64,000 nt of DNA from Timema cristinae (Eukaryota > Arthropoda > Insecta > Phasmatodea > Timematidae). The DNA is taken from NCBI GenBank assembly GCA_039000515.1, contig JBCFYV010001001.1:2517889-2581888 (forward strand), in the 5' to 3' direction. The position numbers and the translations under genes are program-made. Positions 1 through 9,961 of this stretch are shown here, one piece after another. Position 1 is the first letter of the stretch. Every line of letters starts with the position of its first letter. The notes beneath the pieces are model-generated. The model made no database searches and was not told the origin of the DNA. It saw nothing but the letters and a program-made list of their open reading frames with translations.

Positions 1-246
1 ACATGCTGATAATTTCTTCTACATTATTTTGATGATGTTAAAATTATCAAATAACTTCTAAGCTATGCTAGTGAGGGATTTCCAAACATCTGAAACACCT
101 TTCATGATATTAGAGATTCGAGGATTTAAAAAATTCAAGATTAAAACAGATTTTATAAATATTTTTTCCCAAATTTTGACTTATTTTTAAGCTATTATGA
201 TGATTTATAGTGGATAAAAACACACGTGTTACTGATAGTTACATAC
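1..246 (-). other. Gemin4-like intron 2, partial
   Basis: AT-rich sequence following the donor GTATGT at 246-241. The next exon lies beyond the left edge. Nothing else is recognisable. Confidence 0.6.
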
Positions 247-1613
247 CATGTCATTTTCCTCCTCTGAAGCAGCAACCGCCTTGTTTAGAACTTCTGTGAG
301 AGTCACATTGAAGCTTTTGGTTAGAAAAACAGACGTCAAGCCATGTTTCTTTAAAAAAGGACAGAGTATCAAAAGCTGAGACTTAATGTCCAATAATTTG
401 AAAGCATTCAACACCAGACATTTTAATCTTTCACACCCTTCGACGTCGCTTGTATTTTCTATTACGGACAAAGCTATTTCAAAGATATACTTAAAATCTT
501 CAAAATCTATCAATTCCATATTGTTTTCGAGACAATTAATACATGACTCATCGAAAAGCAAATCCTCTGTGTTGAGAAGCACTTTAAACCATTTCTTCCT
601 TGTTTTGTTCAGATCAGACACATTTTGTATAATAGTCTCCTTATTTGCTTCCCTAATTTCATCATCCTCATCTCTTGGCTTCCGCGCCATGCTGCACATG
701 ATTTGGGTCAACTCTTCGACCAAAGATCCACGTCTTTTTGCCAACTTTAGAAGATCCAAGCATATGTACATTTTCTCTGCTAGTACACATTGGAGATTTT
801 TGTTTGGTTCAGTTTGTGAATCACGCTCTGTCCAGAATAGCCATTTATCTACTGTGATGGCACTAAAGTTAGATTTACACACAGACAATAGCTCATCGAT
901 AAAGTGTTCTGTTGATATATCTCGAACCTTCTCACCCTGACAAAGTTTTGAGCAATCATACGAGTAGTGAACGTCATACATCTGAACAAGTTCTTCTTTA
1001 TGAAGACTTGGTGTACTGTAGGAAGATAAACAGTTGCACACCATCTGTAAAAGACTCTCCATGGCATAGCCTGCATGTGTGTTCAGCTCGTCAGTAGTCC
1101 AACTTTGGAATTTTATTGCATTTGCACCCATAAAATAGCTCAACAAAGTTTTAAACAGGGCAAATAATTTCAATTTAATGTACTTTATGTTGGGATCAGA
1201 ATCTTTCAAGGTCTGTACTCTTAAGAAGACAGAATGAGAAAGTTTATTGAGGGGTTCCAGTATCAATTCTGGCTGGAGGGAGTTGATCTTGGCAAGAGCG
1301 GCATCCAACAACTCTATGATGAGGCAAGGGGGTGCGAACACTATTGTCTCGGCGAGGTACTCCAGTAATGATAGGCCCCAAACTACTTCCATTAACAATG
1401 GGAGACTCAGCACAGGTGCACAGTTAGCAAGATGACCATAGTTCTGGTCATCTATCAACTCATCCACCATCGACAAGTCGCTGTTCAACACCAAGAAGAA
1501 ATGAATCTTGCGGAGCAGCTCATGTCTCTTATCGATGTCCGCAATGCCCGATATTTTTTTTGTGATAATATTCTTGCTGAGAGCATCGATAACTGCTTTA
1601 ACATTCTCGTCAG
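247..1613 (-). CDS. GEMIN4: Gemin4-like exon 2 (large)
   Basis: Uninterrupted 1367-bp exon. The acceptor is a strong pyrimidine tract ending CTCTAG (AG at 1615-1614). The exon ends in phase 0 at ATG|GTATGT (donor 246-241). The reading frame stays open about 115 bp upstream of the acceptor, but that part is intron. The product is leucine-rich and helical, with a basic/acidic patch around codons 335-375 (ARKPRDEDDE) and no transmembrane segment. Codon use and the lack of any stop over 455 codons make this a real exon whatever the family name. Confidence 0.8.
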
Positions 1614-2393
1614 CTAGAGGACAAAAGAAACAATAACATGTGACTATATTGGTAAGTTGGACTAAAATATGATGCAGCCTACCATCAACTTTAAACACCT
1701 TTATTACCGGTATATCATATAACCGCAAGTATAATGATTTCCAACATTAGTGTTGTTATTAATCAAAATTATGTTTTAAAATTAGAATCTTGTATTGTAT
1801 ACTTAGCAGCATAGCAGTCCTCCTGAGTTGCAGATGGCTGTGGTAGCTTATAGCTTGTGATACTATTGGTCGCTCATAATATGTATGACGATTCTGCATG
1901 CCCATCATAGACCCAGCTATAAAATATGAGTGAAGAATGACCCTGGATGACTTAGTGGTGCACTAAGCCAAAGGTCCCTTCAATTTTTATGTCCAGGAGT
2001 CATTTTTCGACTGATTTGAAATTCATGGAAAATGTATTGATCCATCCAAAATTGTAATGTATTTTAATTTTCAAAGACTTTGAAGGTTAGGTTAAGCTTG
2101 GTTTATTTTTTATTATACACACATAAAATATAATTTTTTATCAAATTAGGGCCTATAACTCTACCAAATTCACGGTCTCTTCCGTGCCAAATGATAGACG
2201 CATGACAAAGACAGTTGAGTAGTAAAAATGATCATAGACGTTCTTGATAAAGAGTTAGTTTCTAATTTATTATAAACGTTTTAATATAACCTTAAGTTTG
2301 CTTACCTGAAGTTAAATTCTTTAATAAACCAATAGACTTTTGTTTACTAATTAATGTGCCTTGAATTAAAGCAAATTCTTCACAAAACTCCAT
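247..2393 (-). CDS. GEMIN4: Gemin4-like SMN-complex subunit, 5' part of gene (exons 1-2)
   Basis: Two exons on the minus strand, 2306-2393 and 247-1613, join in phase (1 base + 2 bases) into about 485 codons starting at the ATG at 2393-2391. In vertebrates Gemin4 is a component of the SMN complex, which assembles Sm rings on spliceosomal snRNAs. The N-terminal pattern CEE-x-x-x-(I/L)-x-G-x-L, followed by V-x-x-(I/V)-(I/V)-x-A-L at the start of exon 2, and a leucine-rich stretch late in exon 2 (about residues 385-470), match my memory of human Gemin4 in spacing. Overall identity is low. The protein looks all-helical with no catalytic motif. Human Gemin4 is about 1060 residues, so roughly the C-terminal half lies off the left edge. 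The call rests on recalled patterns, not a search. Confidence 0.68.
1614..2305 (-). other. Gemin4-like intron 1
   Basis: 692-bp intron with donor GTAAGC at 2305-2300 and acceptor CTCTAG at 1614. Contains an unassigned stretch around 1925-2010 (GATGACTTAGTGGTGCACTAAGCC followed by a TTATGTCCAGGAGTCATTTTT motif). That motif resembles part of the hairpin at 3456-3525, so it is probably a degraded copy of the same repeat. Confidence 0.6.
2306..2393 (-). CDS. GEMIN4: Gemin4-like exon 1
   Basis: ATG at 2393-2391 in good context (AAAATGG), 29 codons plus one base, then a donor GTAAGC (2305-2300). The peptide starts MEFCEEFALIQGTL. The split codon G|CT (Ala) is completed exactly by exon 2. This exon is too short to show as a long reading frame. 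It was found by looking for a phase-1 donor upstream of exon 2. Confidence 0.7.
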
Positions 2394-2487
2394 TTTATTG
2401 AAAATTAAAATAGACACACTTCAGCTGCTCAGCATAGCTCAAATAACAAATAAATAGTCCTAAATAAAAATATAATAGTTTTGAAAA

Positions 2488-2824
2488 AGCATGGGAGTTT
2501 TCAAGTCACAATCGATTCACTTAATCGATTAATTTTTATAAACTGAATGGATTAATCAATATATCGCTAATATATTAATCGATTAGTAACTTATTATGTG
2601 GGCGGGGCGAAATAACATTCTCACAAAATCTTGAAGAAACTAAAATGCGTTTATTTGAAATAAAGGACACATACCAAAAATAATAATTCTATAAAAGAGG
2701 TACTCATCACGACTATCTTTTTTCTAGAATTAATTTGACAGTTAATGAATAAATTGTACACAATATTATATCGCTCTAGATCGATTAGCCACTACAAAAT
2801 AATCGATTATAATCGCAAGCCCTG
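2488..2824. repeat. ATCGATTA-rich repeat, possible hAT-type MITE
   Basis: A ~340-bp segment with at least five ATCGATTA-like motifs clustered near both ends. The right end reads, in reverse complement, CAGGGCTTGCGATTATAATC, a typical hAT-like terminus. The left end (CATGGGAGTTTTCAAGTCAC) is only loosely similar, and no clear 8-bp duplication was found. A degraded MITE is the best guess. Confidence 0.35.
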
Positions 2825-2851
2825 GTTTTAATGTTTATTTACTTTTTTCCT

Positions 2852-3056
2852 TTTGTTTATTTATCTAAAGTGTCACATGTCAGGTGTTTTTGAAATATTT
2901 TAAAAAGATAATTATGTTTCTGAAACAGTAATATTTTTAAAAGTGTGTAAACTTTCCATTTGTTTATTTATCAAAGTGTCACGTGTTTTTGAAATATTTT
3001 AAAAAGATAATTATGTTTATGAAACAGTAATATATTTTTTCAAATGTATAAAACTG
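2852..3056. repeat. Direct tandem duplication, two ~100-bp units
   Basis: Two copies, about 2852-2954 and 2958-3056, share a TTTGTTTATTTATC start, a TTTTTGAAATATTTTAAAAA core and a GAAACAGTAATAT end. They differ by small indels and a few substitutions. No coding content. Confidence 0.75.
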
Positions 3057-3455
3057 TGATTTTTGTATACCTTCCAAGTGGATATTGGTATTTACCGAGG
3101 TTGTTTTCCACATTGGTTTACCATAATCTCTCCAGGCGAATTCTGACACCTTTGCTATAAGTTAACAAAATTCTTGTGTCATAGGCTTATATTAAATTAT
3201 AATGTAAACTACAGATTTCCTTTATTGAAATGTGTTGAAAATTTATAAGGTTTATATGGGTTTAAAAGGAAATTTTCATTTCATTTCATTGCTTTAGTTA
3301 CAGTAGGGCTCAAAACTGTATAATATTGTATTGTAAAATTGACTAATATTTAAGGCGAGCGGTCAGTAAAATCATCCGGGCCTCAATAGGTCTTGGGGAG
3401 AACACTCATGTTGCAACATAATGAAGGGCCTATGCAACATAAACTATTTCATTTC

Positions 3456-3525
3456 AATTGAAAAATGACACCTGGACACGGGGGTTCCTGGTTCGATTCC
3501 CGTGTCCAGGTGTCATTTTTCAATT
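3456..3525. repeat. Perfect 27-bp inverted repeat with tRNA B-box-like loop
   Basis: Left arm 3456-3482 and right arm 3499-3525 are exact reverse complements. The 16-nt loop reads GGTTCCTGGTTCGATT. The loop and the first bases of the right arm contain GGTTCGATTCC, a good RNA polymerase III B-box. It looks like the 3' half of a tRNA-derived repeat folded back on itself. Confidence 0.85.
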
Positions 3526-3682
3526 TTCAGAATATGATATTGAGATGGAGTAATCCTCACTAAAATGCATAAATAATAGTTTTGGCTCTTTGATTTATTT
3601 CATTTAAACTAATTCATTTGTCATGATTATATTTTTGTCTAGTGTTTGTTTTGTCTACTTAAGATACGGCCATACTTGTGAG

Positions 3683-6644
3683 TAGAGATGTGTCAATACT
3701 GATGGATCGGTAACTTGGAACCTAATCCCACTGGAACGTTTTGTAACAGTTACATATTGTCATGCGTTACCGATATCGATTGAACTCTTATTATCTATGG
3801 AACTGGATCAGTATTCAGTAAAGAACTCTCTTTCTCAACTCACTGTTACGGTCTATGACAAGCAGGGGCTGAAGTTTGACTGAGCATGTGTTTGTGTCTG
3901 GTACCGGACCATACCGTTGAGGACCAGTTGCGAGTCTGAAGCCAAGAAAGTGTATGTGGGTTGTCACATGAGATGAGTACAGAGAAGGAACGTTCCTTAC
4001 TGGTACCGATACACCAGTATGAGAATGATTGACCAATGAAAAGCCCCAAACAGTTCTGAGTAACTGTGGGCGTGGACCACCAGTTGTCAACCCCTCGTCC
4101 CATAGTCTTTGGCGTCCCCCAGGCTCCTGTCCCCCCCCCCCCCACTTTTCTCCCTCTTTGTGTGTGACGTGCCGTCCCACAGGGAGTTTCATTGTTCCAA
4201 TATGCCGATGATACTGCTATCCTGGTGACCTCCCCTGATGCCGCGGTGATCTGGGCCAAGCTCACCATGGCATTACAGGGAATAATCGCTTACCTTGGTT
4301 CCAGATCCTTAACTGTGAACGGTACCAAGATGTTGACGATTCTGTTCACCCGCTGCAGACCGGGTCCCTTGCTGCCCCTCCGCGTCGCGGGAGAAGCGGT
4401 TCAGTGGTCACAAACAGTGAAATACCTGGGTGTGACGCTGGACCGTCGCTGCAACTGGGACTCGAACCTGAGAGCGTCTGCAGTAAGAGCAGGGGAGTCA
4501 TGTTGGGACTGGCCCCTCTCCGCGCCCAGCCAGCTCGTTGAACCACGGCCACAAAATTAGATTGTTCCGGGCTTGTATTATGTCCCTTATCTCTACGCTG
4601 CCCCTGCCTGGGCTTATCTCCCCTGCTAACGCTTCTCCCCGCTCCGAGCGGTGTATCACTTATTTTTAAGGTTGATACTCGTACTCCCTCCCCCCTCCCT
4701 CCCCACCCACACCCTTACTAGACTTGTCTGGCCTCCAACCTGTGGATGTGATCATCCGCGGGTTGGCAGTGACTTTTTTCTCACGAGCGCAGGCTAGTTC
4801 TAATGCGATCGTACGGGCATCGGCGATTAGACCCCCCTGCTCTTGTTCACAGACACATCAGAGACGGTGTGGTGGACCCCCCCGCCGGATACGGATGACC
4901 CGAGAGGTAGTCTGTGGCGATGGAGAGTGAACGCTCCTGACCATAACCAAGGCCGGCTTCACCAGGACGCGGCTCCGGCACTCTGGAGACCTCCTGGCTG
5001 GCGCACTGTCCAGCTGTGTGTGTGTGTTTTCTGTGTTATGTGTTCGATGCCAACCCCACCAACTGTCGGTGTGGGTTGGTCAGTTATAGCCTAAAGCACT
5101 TTTCTCCTATACATAAACAGTGAAAAACCAGAACTTCTTTATCGTTATTTTCATAATTATTATTTTTATTATTATTATCTTTATTATTATGATTTTCAGT
5201 CAGGTTCACTATCAATGCGACCAAAGTGGCTTGGTCACCTCTCACACCCGCCTCACTCTGAGGTAGAGATGAGGGGGGTTCAATGCTAAAAAACATTATT
5301 TTTGTGTGTTATATGTATGTACACTGTTGTGTTGTACATGTTCTGTTAAATAAAGATATTCGTGCTGTCCCAGCCGGTCCTCGATCTGAGGGCCGGTGTA
5401 TCCCTGTCTATATCCTCCTCGTTTCCCATCTCTAACCACAGCCTGTCCTACCATTCATACCAACCCCAGTAATAAACCCCCCATAAAGTTACTAAAAGTT
5501 ACTACAGTCCACCCACTGGGGGTGGGTAGCAAACTCACTCCCAAATATAAGTCCAATAATTTTTATTTTCCCCATATATTTTATACCTGCACCAGAATGG
5601 GCAAAAATGCCCACAGTGAAAACTTTGATTTCCATTTCCCGCCAGGCTTACGTGTGGAAATCACCAAGTAAACCTGGCGGAGAACCAATCGTCCTGCCGA
5701 ACCGGGGTTGGGAGGTTCCATGTCCGGTCCTCTTTTATCAATCCCTCCTACTCCCTTGATGTTCCTTCTTCCGTTTTCATGTGTTTCTTTGCACCCCGTC
5801 CCCCCCTGTTTTCGTCCTCCGACCCATCTCTTTATTTTCTAGTCTGCCATTAGCCCGCCAGGGTGCCAATATCCTTTCATGTTCTGATTTTTTTTCATAT
5901 GTTCAATGTTGTGTTTGTTTTCGAGAGCCCTTCGGGGCTGGTGTTAACTGTTTGTCCTTTTATGTTTCTCATGTATTATTCATGTTTATTGTTAGATGTT
6001 TACAAATTAATAAAAACCTTACAAACAAACTTTCAGTCAAGCTCTGTGTTACCTAAACAAGAACTCAGGTATAGAATCGATTCAAGTTTAAACAACCAAA
6101 AAGTTATGTTTTTAAAGAATTATGATGTTACAATAACATTTCTTATTGAAATTTTCAATTTTTCTGTTCACTTAAACCAAAGTTGGGGGTTCATTACAAA
6201 CATTTTTTTTAACACACACTGGAATGTATGGGGGTTGGGACCAATGAATTGTGTCCACTGTAGCCGAATGTTCACTATAACTGAGTTCACTAAAACCAAT
6301 GTTGACTGTAAGTAAATCCTTTATTGTGTCCATATTAATTAACCCCTTTTTATGAACATATTAGTAGGCCTAAACCCTTTACTATTCCTATATTTAGAGA
6401 ATCTTTATTAATACTAGAGTATACATGTATCACATCATCCAATATCACACTAGTGTTTTATAGCCGAGTTGTACCAGTGATGAAACAGTATCGATAACGG
6501 TAAAGTGGAACTGTTCCAAGAGGGTAGTACTACGCTTCAGCAATAGTCAGAGTCGAGCTGTATCGGTAACGTGGAACTGTTCCACATGTGTAACTGAAAC
6601 GGTTTTTAACAGGTACACGAAATATTGGTGTTGACACATCCCTG
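3683..6644. mobile_element. hAT-type DNA transposon, non-autonomous, with nested LINE
   Basis: Flanked by an exact 8-bp direct duplication CTTGTGAG (3675-3682 and 6645-6652), the size hAT transposases make. Terminal repeats are TAGAGATGTGTCAA on the left and, reversed, CAGGGATGTGTCAA on the right. Subterminal GGTAAC/GGAACTGTTCC-type motifs recur at both ends. No transposase reading frame remains. The middle (about 4163-6020) belongs to a non-LTR retrotransposon, so the original element was probably a MITE of around 1 kb that later took the insertion. Confidence 0.85.
4163..6020 (+). pseudogene. Non-LTR retrotransposon 3' portion, broken reverse transcriptase
   Basis: At 4165-4460 the plus strand encodes a reverse-transcriptase palm fragment: VPQG, then FQYADDTAIL (YADD catalytic box) and, about 75 residues on, KYLGVTLDRRCNW, the usual post-palm motif of Jockey/R1-like LINEs. 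The segment normally between VPQG and YADD is deleted, and the frame breaks after about 4500. A GC-rich tail follows (to about 5100) and then UTR-like sequence with AATAAA-type signals near 5350 and 6010. It is GC-richer than its surroundings and lies wholly inside the hAT element. Confidence 0.7.
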
Positions 6645-7984
6645 CTTGTGAGTTTGTTGCCAGAACGTTGAGCAATGTTATTTATGATGGGAGACCCAGA
6701 GTAGCTCAAGTTTGTGATCAAGTGATCAAGTCGCTGTTGCTAGGCTGTAGTCTAGTATTAAGGCCACTCTCATTAGTGACAATGCTTCACATGCTGGTGG
6801 CAGTTATTGCAACATTTTCTTTAATTTTTAATAGTATGCATTCTCTGGAACCAATTAATCGGGAGTTTACTGTGTATAGAGAGGTATTTACTTTACTGTC
6901 AAGCCTTTTTTCTCTAAAAGGAGATAGTAATGTTTCGTTGTGAATGTCAGAAACATGTTTTATTTGTTACAAAAATGCATTATTACTAACAATCAACACA
7001 CCAAGATTTGGGACATACCAATATTCAGACTAATTATTTTAAAAATTTTCAGTATTATGATCGAGCAATGTCCATCCACATAAACATACCAATATGTTCA
7101 TAAATTAACATATACATTTTAGTTTTTTTTTAAAATAAAAAACCCACTTCTTGCTTATGTAGCCTGCAATGATAATTATTTTCTCATCATCTTGTCTAAA
7201 ATCTTCTTAAACATCTTCTAATGAAACTACACAAAGCAAACTCTTGACATGCATCAATAACCCTGTTAATCCATAATTTTAAAGTAATAGGACCAAGATG
7301 TTTTTGAGGTGAAGAAGATATTTTAGTGAACACTATATTTATATTTATTAAGAATCATCCCAACTTAACAAAACCTAATCTTACATGTGTCAACAACTAA
7401 AACATTAGGATGTCAGGTTGGGTAATATTGTTAAAATAATTTACACTTTTTTATGTTTATGGGAATAGTTTTAGTGGAGTACCTAGCCTAAGAAGATGGT
7501 CACTGAAAAAAAAAAATTAATTGGTATGTCGCATTTCTTGGTTTTTTGATTTTGAAAATGTTAAGTAACAGAGAAAACTGTTTCAACATTCACACAAAGT
7601 GTGTAGCCTAAAATATCCTAATTCACTATTTTAAATAAACTATTATATTATCTGGGCCTCATTTTACTACCTTGTCATTCAACTAATCTCTTCTTTTTGG
7701 ATATTTAAAAAAATTCAAAACAAGATAAATGGTGCATTGTTATCTATTTAATTGTTCATGTACCTACAATCAGTTGCACTCTTTTCTTTTCAATAATATT
7801 GTCTGCCATTTAAGGTTTTAAAAATTGACACAATCCTGCATATTTTTATTTTTATTAATGCTCCCTGATTCCTATTGGCTGAAATTGTGTCTTACGACTG
7901 TACTCATAACAAGTGTGCACAACTAATTGTAGATAAGTCATTAATAAATTAATTTACACATCTTGCAAACACACAGAGAAGCTA

Positions 7985-8305
7985 GACTATATTAAAAAAA
8001 TGAATTCCATGGCGTGAAGCCGCAAGCGAGCTATACTGACCGAGTCGCCGCCATCGTTAACGATGATAGTCCCAACATTTGAGGATAGAGGGTGTCATAT
8101 GCTCAGCACAACACAATCTCCGGCCATTAATTTTAGTTATTTATTTAAGTAGCTTCTTATTTGTCCTCAAGAGGCTGAGTTCGACCCCATTCTGGACCCT
8201 CTGCTTCAAAGAAAAATTAGGTAGGCGGCGGGGATCGAACTCGGGACTTCTTGATCTGTAGCAATGAACTCTGACCACTAGACCACAAAGGCAATCAGCT
8301 AGCTT
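7985..8305 (-). repeat. SINE-E, tRNA-derived
   Basis: On the minus strand the head (about 8295-8215) carries TGGTCTAGTGGTCAGAG (A-box) and GAGTTCGATCCCC (B-box). The body contains a CCATGG segment and a GACCGAGT/TATAGC motif near 8030. A second copy is at 58595-58895. Confidence 0.65.
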
Positions 8306-8783
8306 ATATAGTTTATACATAATATATTTTTACATTTATTTGTTCTTATAATGACACACATCTTATGTGTTCATCAGTACCTTCCCATGAAAAAAAATTG
8401 GGCACCTTAAAAAATGACTTCCATTTTTTCAGTCAAGCTTGATATCATCTTCAAATACATTTCTTGTGAGTTAAAAAAAAATACTATTAGGAAGGACCTT
8501 TAGATGATACAAAAATATGTTTTGTAGTCAACATTGACGTTATTATACTTGTTATATTTTATAGATCTTATTAATACTATTTATCAAAGGTGACAGATGC
8601 GGACAAAACACTCAAATCATAGGGCAGCACTTCCCCTCTTCTCCCACAAACTTTGACTGGGGAAGGCAAAAAATGTGAAATAAAAGGGAAGAAGGGGCAA
8701 ATCAAAATTGCAAGAGGAATAAGAATGTTTTGAATTTCATTGTAAATTCTAGTTATAAATATGGTATAGAAGAAATCTCGATA

Positions 8784-9180
8784 CAGTAGAGAACCCCAAT
8801 TATCCGAGACTTAAGTTTATCCATATAGTAAAAAATCTAGATAATTGATCTTATTGGAAAAAAAGGGGGGATGTCACATTAAAAGACATCTCCCACTGTT
8901 TTACGACTGGTAATGAGGGGCGGGAATCCTGTTAAGGGAGTTGTTAGAGAAACGCCTTCCTCTCCCCAACTGTCTTTTGAAGTGATACCCTCTGTTGTCT
9001 TCCTCCCACCATGCCAACTTCATCGCTTGATTACACGTTCTTTACTGTTGTGGTTCATTTGTTATATGAAGTGAGTGTCTAAACACAATAAGAATCAGTC
9101 TGCCCACCTTATACTTATAAACTCCAAATTTAATGAAACCCATTGCTGTGATACAAATATGGATAGTTAGTGTTCTACTG
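8784..9180. mobile_element. pogo/Tigger-like MITE
   Basis: 397 bp flanked by TA (8782-8783 and 9181-9182). Ends are CAGTAGAGAACCCCAATTAT on the left and, reversed, CAGTAGAACACTAACTATCC on the right. This is the pogo-like terminal style, and TA duplication is the rule for Tc1/mariner/pogo. No transposase. Confidence 0.7.
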
Positions 9181-9426
9181 TAATGCTAAAAAGGCATGAA
9201 GTTTTATGATGCAATTAATTTGATTTAAATATATTGCTATATAGCTTTAATTTAACAAATCACATTATTTAATATTCTATCCACTTTGATGGTTCCACGG
9301 TCTAAGATGTAAATTCCTCACTAGATTAGACTACAGCTGATAAGGAAGTCAAGGTTTGAATCCTGGTCAAGTGTATTATGAGTAGTTTTTCTATCTTCCT
9401 CATACTTACTACATTAGCTCTTATTA

Positions 9427-9704
9427 TTATTATTAGCACCGCGTCTTACTACCCGTTCGGGTTATACGCACTTACGCTAATATGTAATGGTAGGGTGATT
9501 GTGAGATGAAATGAAGGACCTACAGTTTAACGTGGAATCCGAACCAAGGTGGAGGCCCCGGCATTCCCCACATTCACAAGATGTCTTGTCAGAGGTGAAG
9601 GAAGGATTTGGTAATCAGATAAATCTGTGCCGGGACCGAGGATTAAACCCCGGCCGCCAGCACAGAAGTCTGACACCTTACCCCTAGACCACCAGGTCAC
9701 CTAT
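9427..9704 (-). repeat. SINE-B, tRNA-derived
   Basis: On the minus strand the head (9704-9610) has GGTGGTCTAGGGGTAAGGT (A-box) and GGTTTAATCCTCGG (B-box). The element ends with the tail CCCGAACGGGTAGTAAGACG followed by CGGTGCTAAT(AAT)n. Other copies are at 38027-38295 and 20155-20438. Confidence 0.8.
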
Positions 9705-9732
9705 TATTAGCTCTTATTAATTTTGTACAACC

Positions 9733-9961
9733 CACTCTGGTGGTCTCAAGTAGTCTAAGGCATCACACTCTCAATAGATTGGACTGTTGATGATGAAGAG
9801 ATATGGGTTTGAATCCCAATCGGGTACACTGAGGGTAGTTTTACCTAAATGGTTTTCCACATACCCTCCATGCAAATGTGTGTACACTTCCTTATCCTTT
9901 AAAAATCAGTGTAATAAGTTTACAAGTATAGCCCAAACGAGTAATAAGATGTGGTGCCAAT
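9733..9961 (+). repeat. SINE-A, tRNA-derived
   Basis: Plus-strand copy. The tRNA-like head has GGTTTGAATCCC as B-box, then the conserved body CTAAATGGTTTTCCAC and the degraded tail AACGAGTAATAAGATGTGGT. It is separated from the inverted SINE-B copy by about 30 bp. Confidence 0.75.

Noticed and set aside
1614..1728. Open frame continuing upstream of Gemin4-like exon 2
   Set aside because: A strong acceptor (pyrimidines then CTCTAG) lies at 1615-1614, and exon 1 joins there in phase. The upstream frame has no ATG and meets a stop.
6668..6943. 91-codon frame with hydrophobic stretch
   Set aside because: No recognisable domain, no splice context, typical of chance frames in this DNA.
9610..9704. 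tRNA gene
   Set aside because: A- and B-box-like motifs are present but the sequence does not fold as a full cloverleaf and recurs as part of a longer dispersed repeat (SINE-B). The same applies to the other SINE heads.
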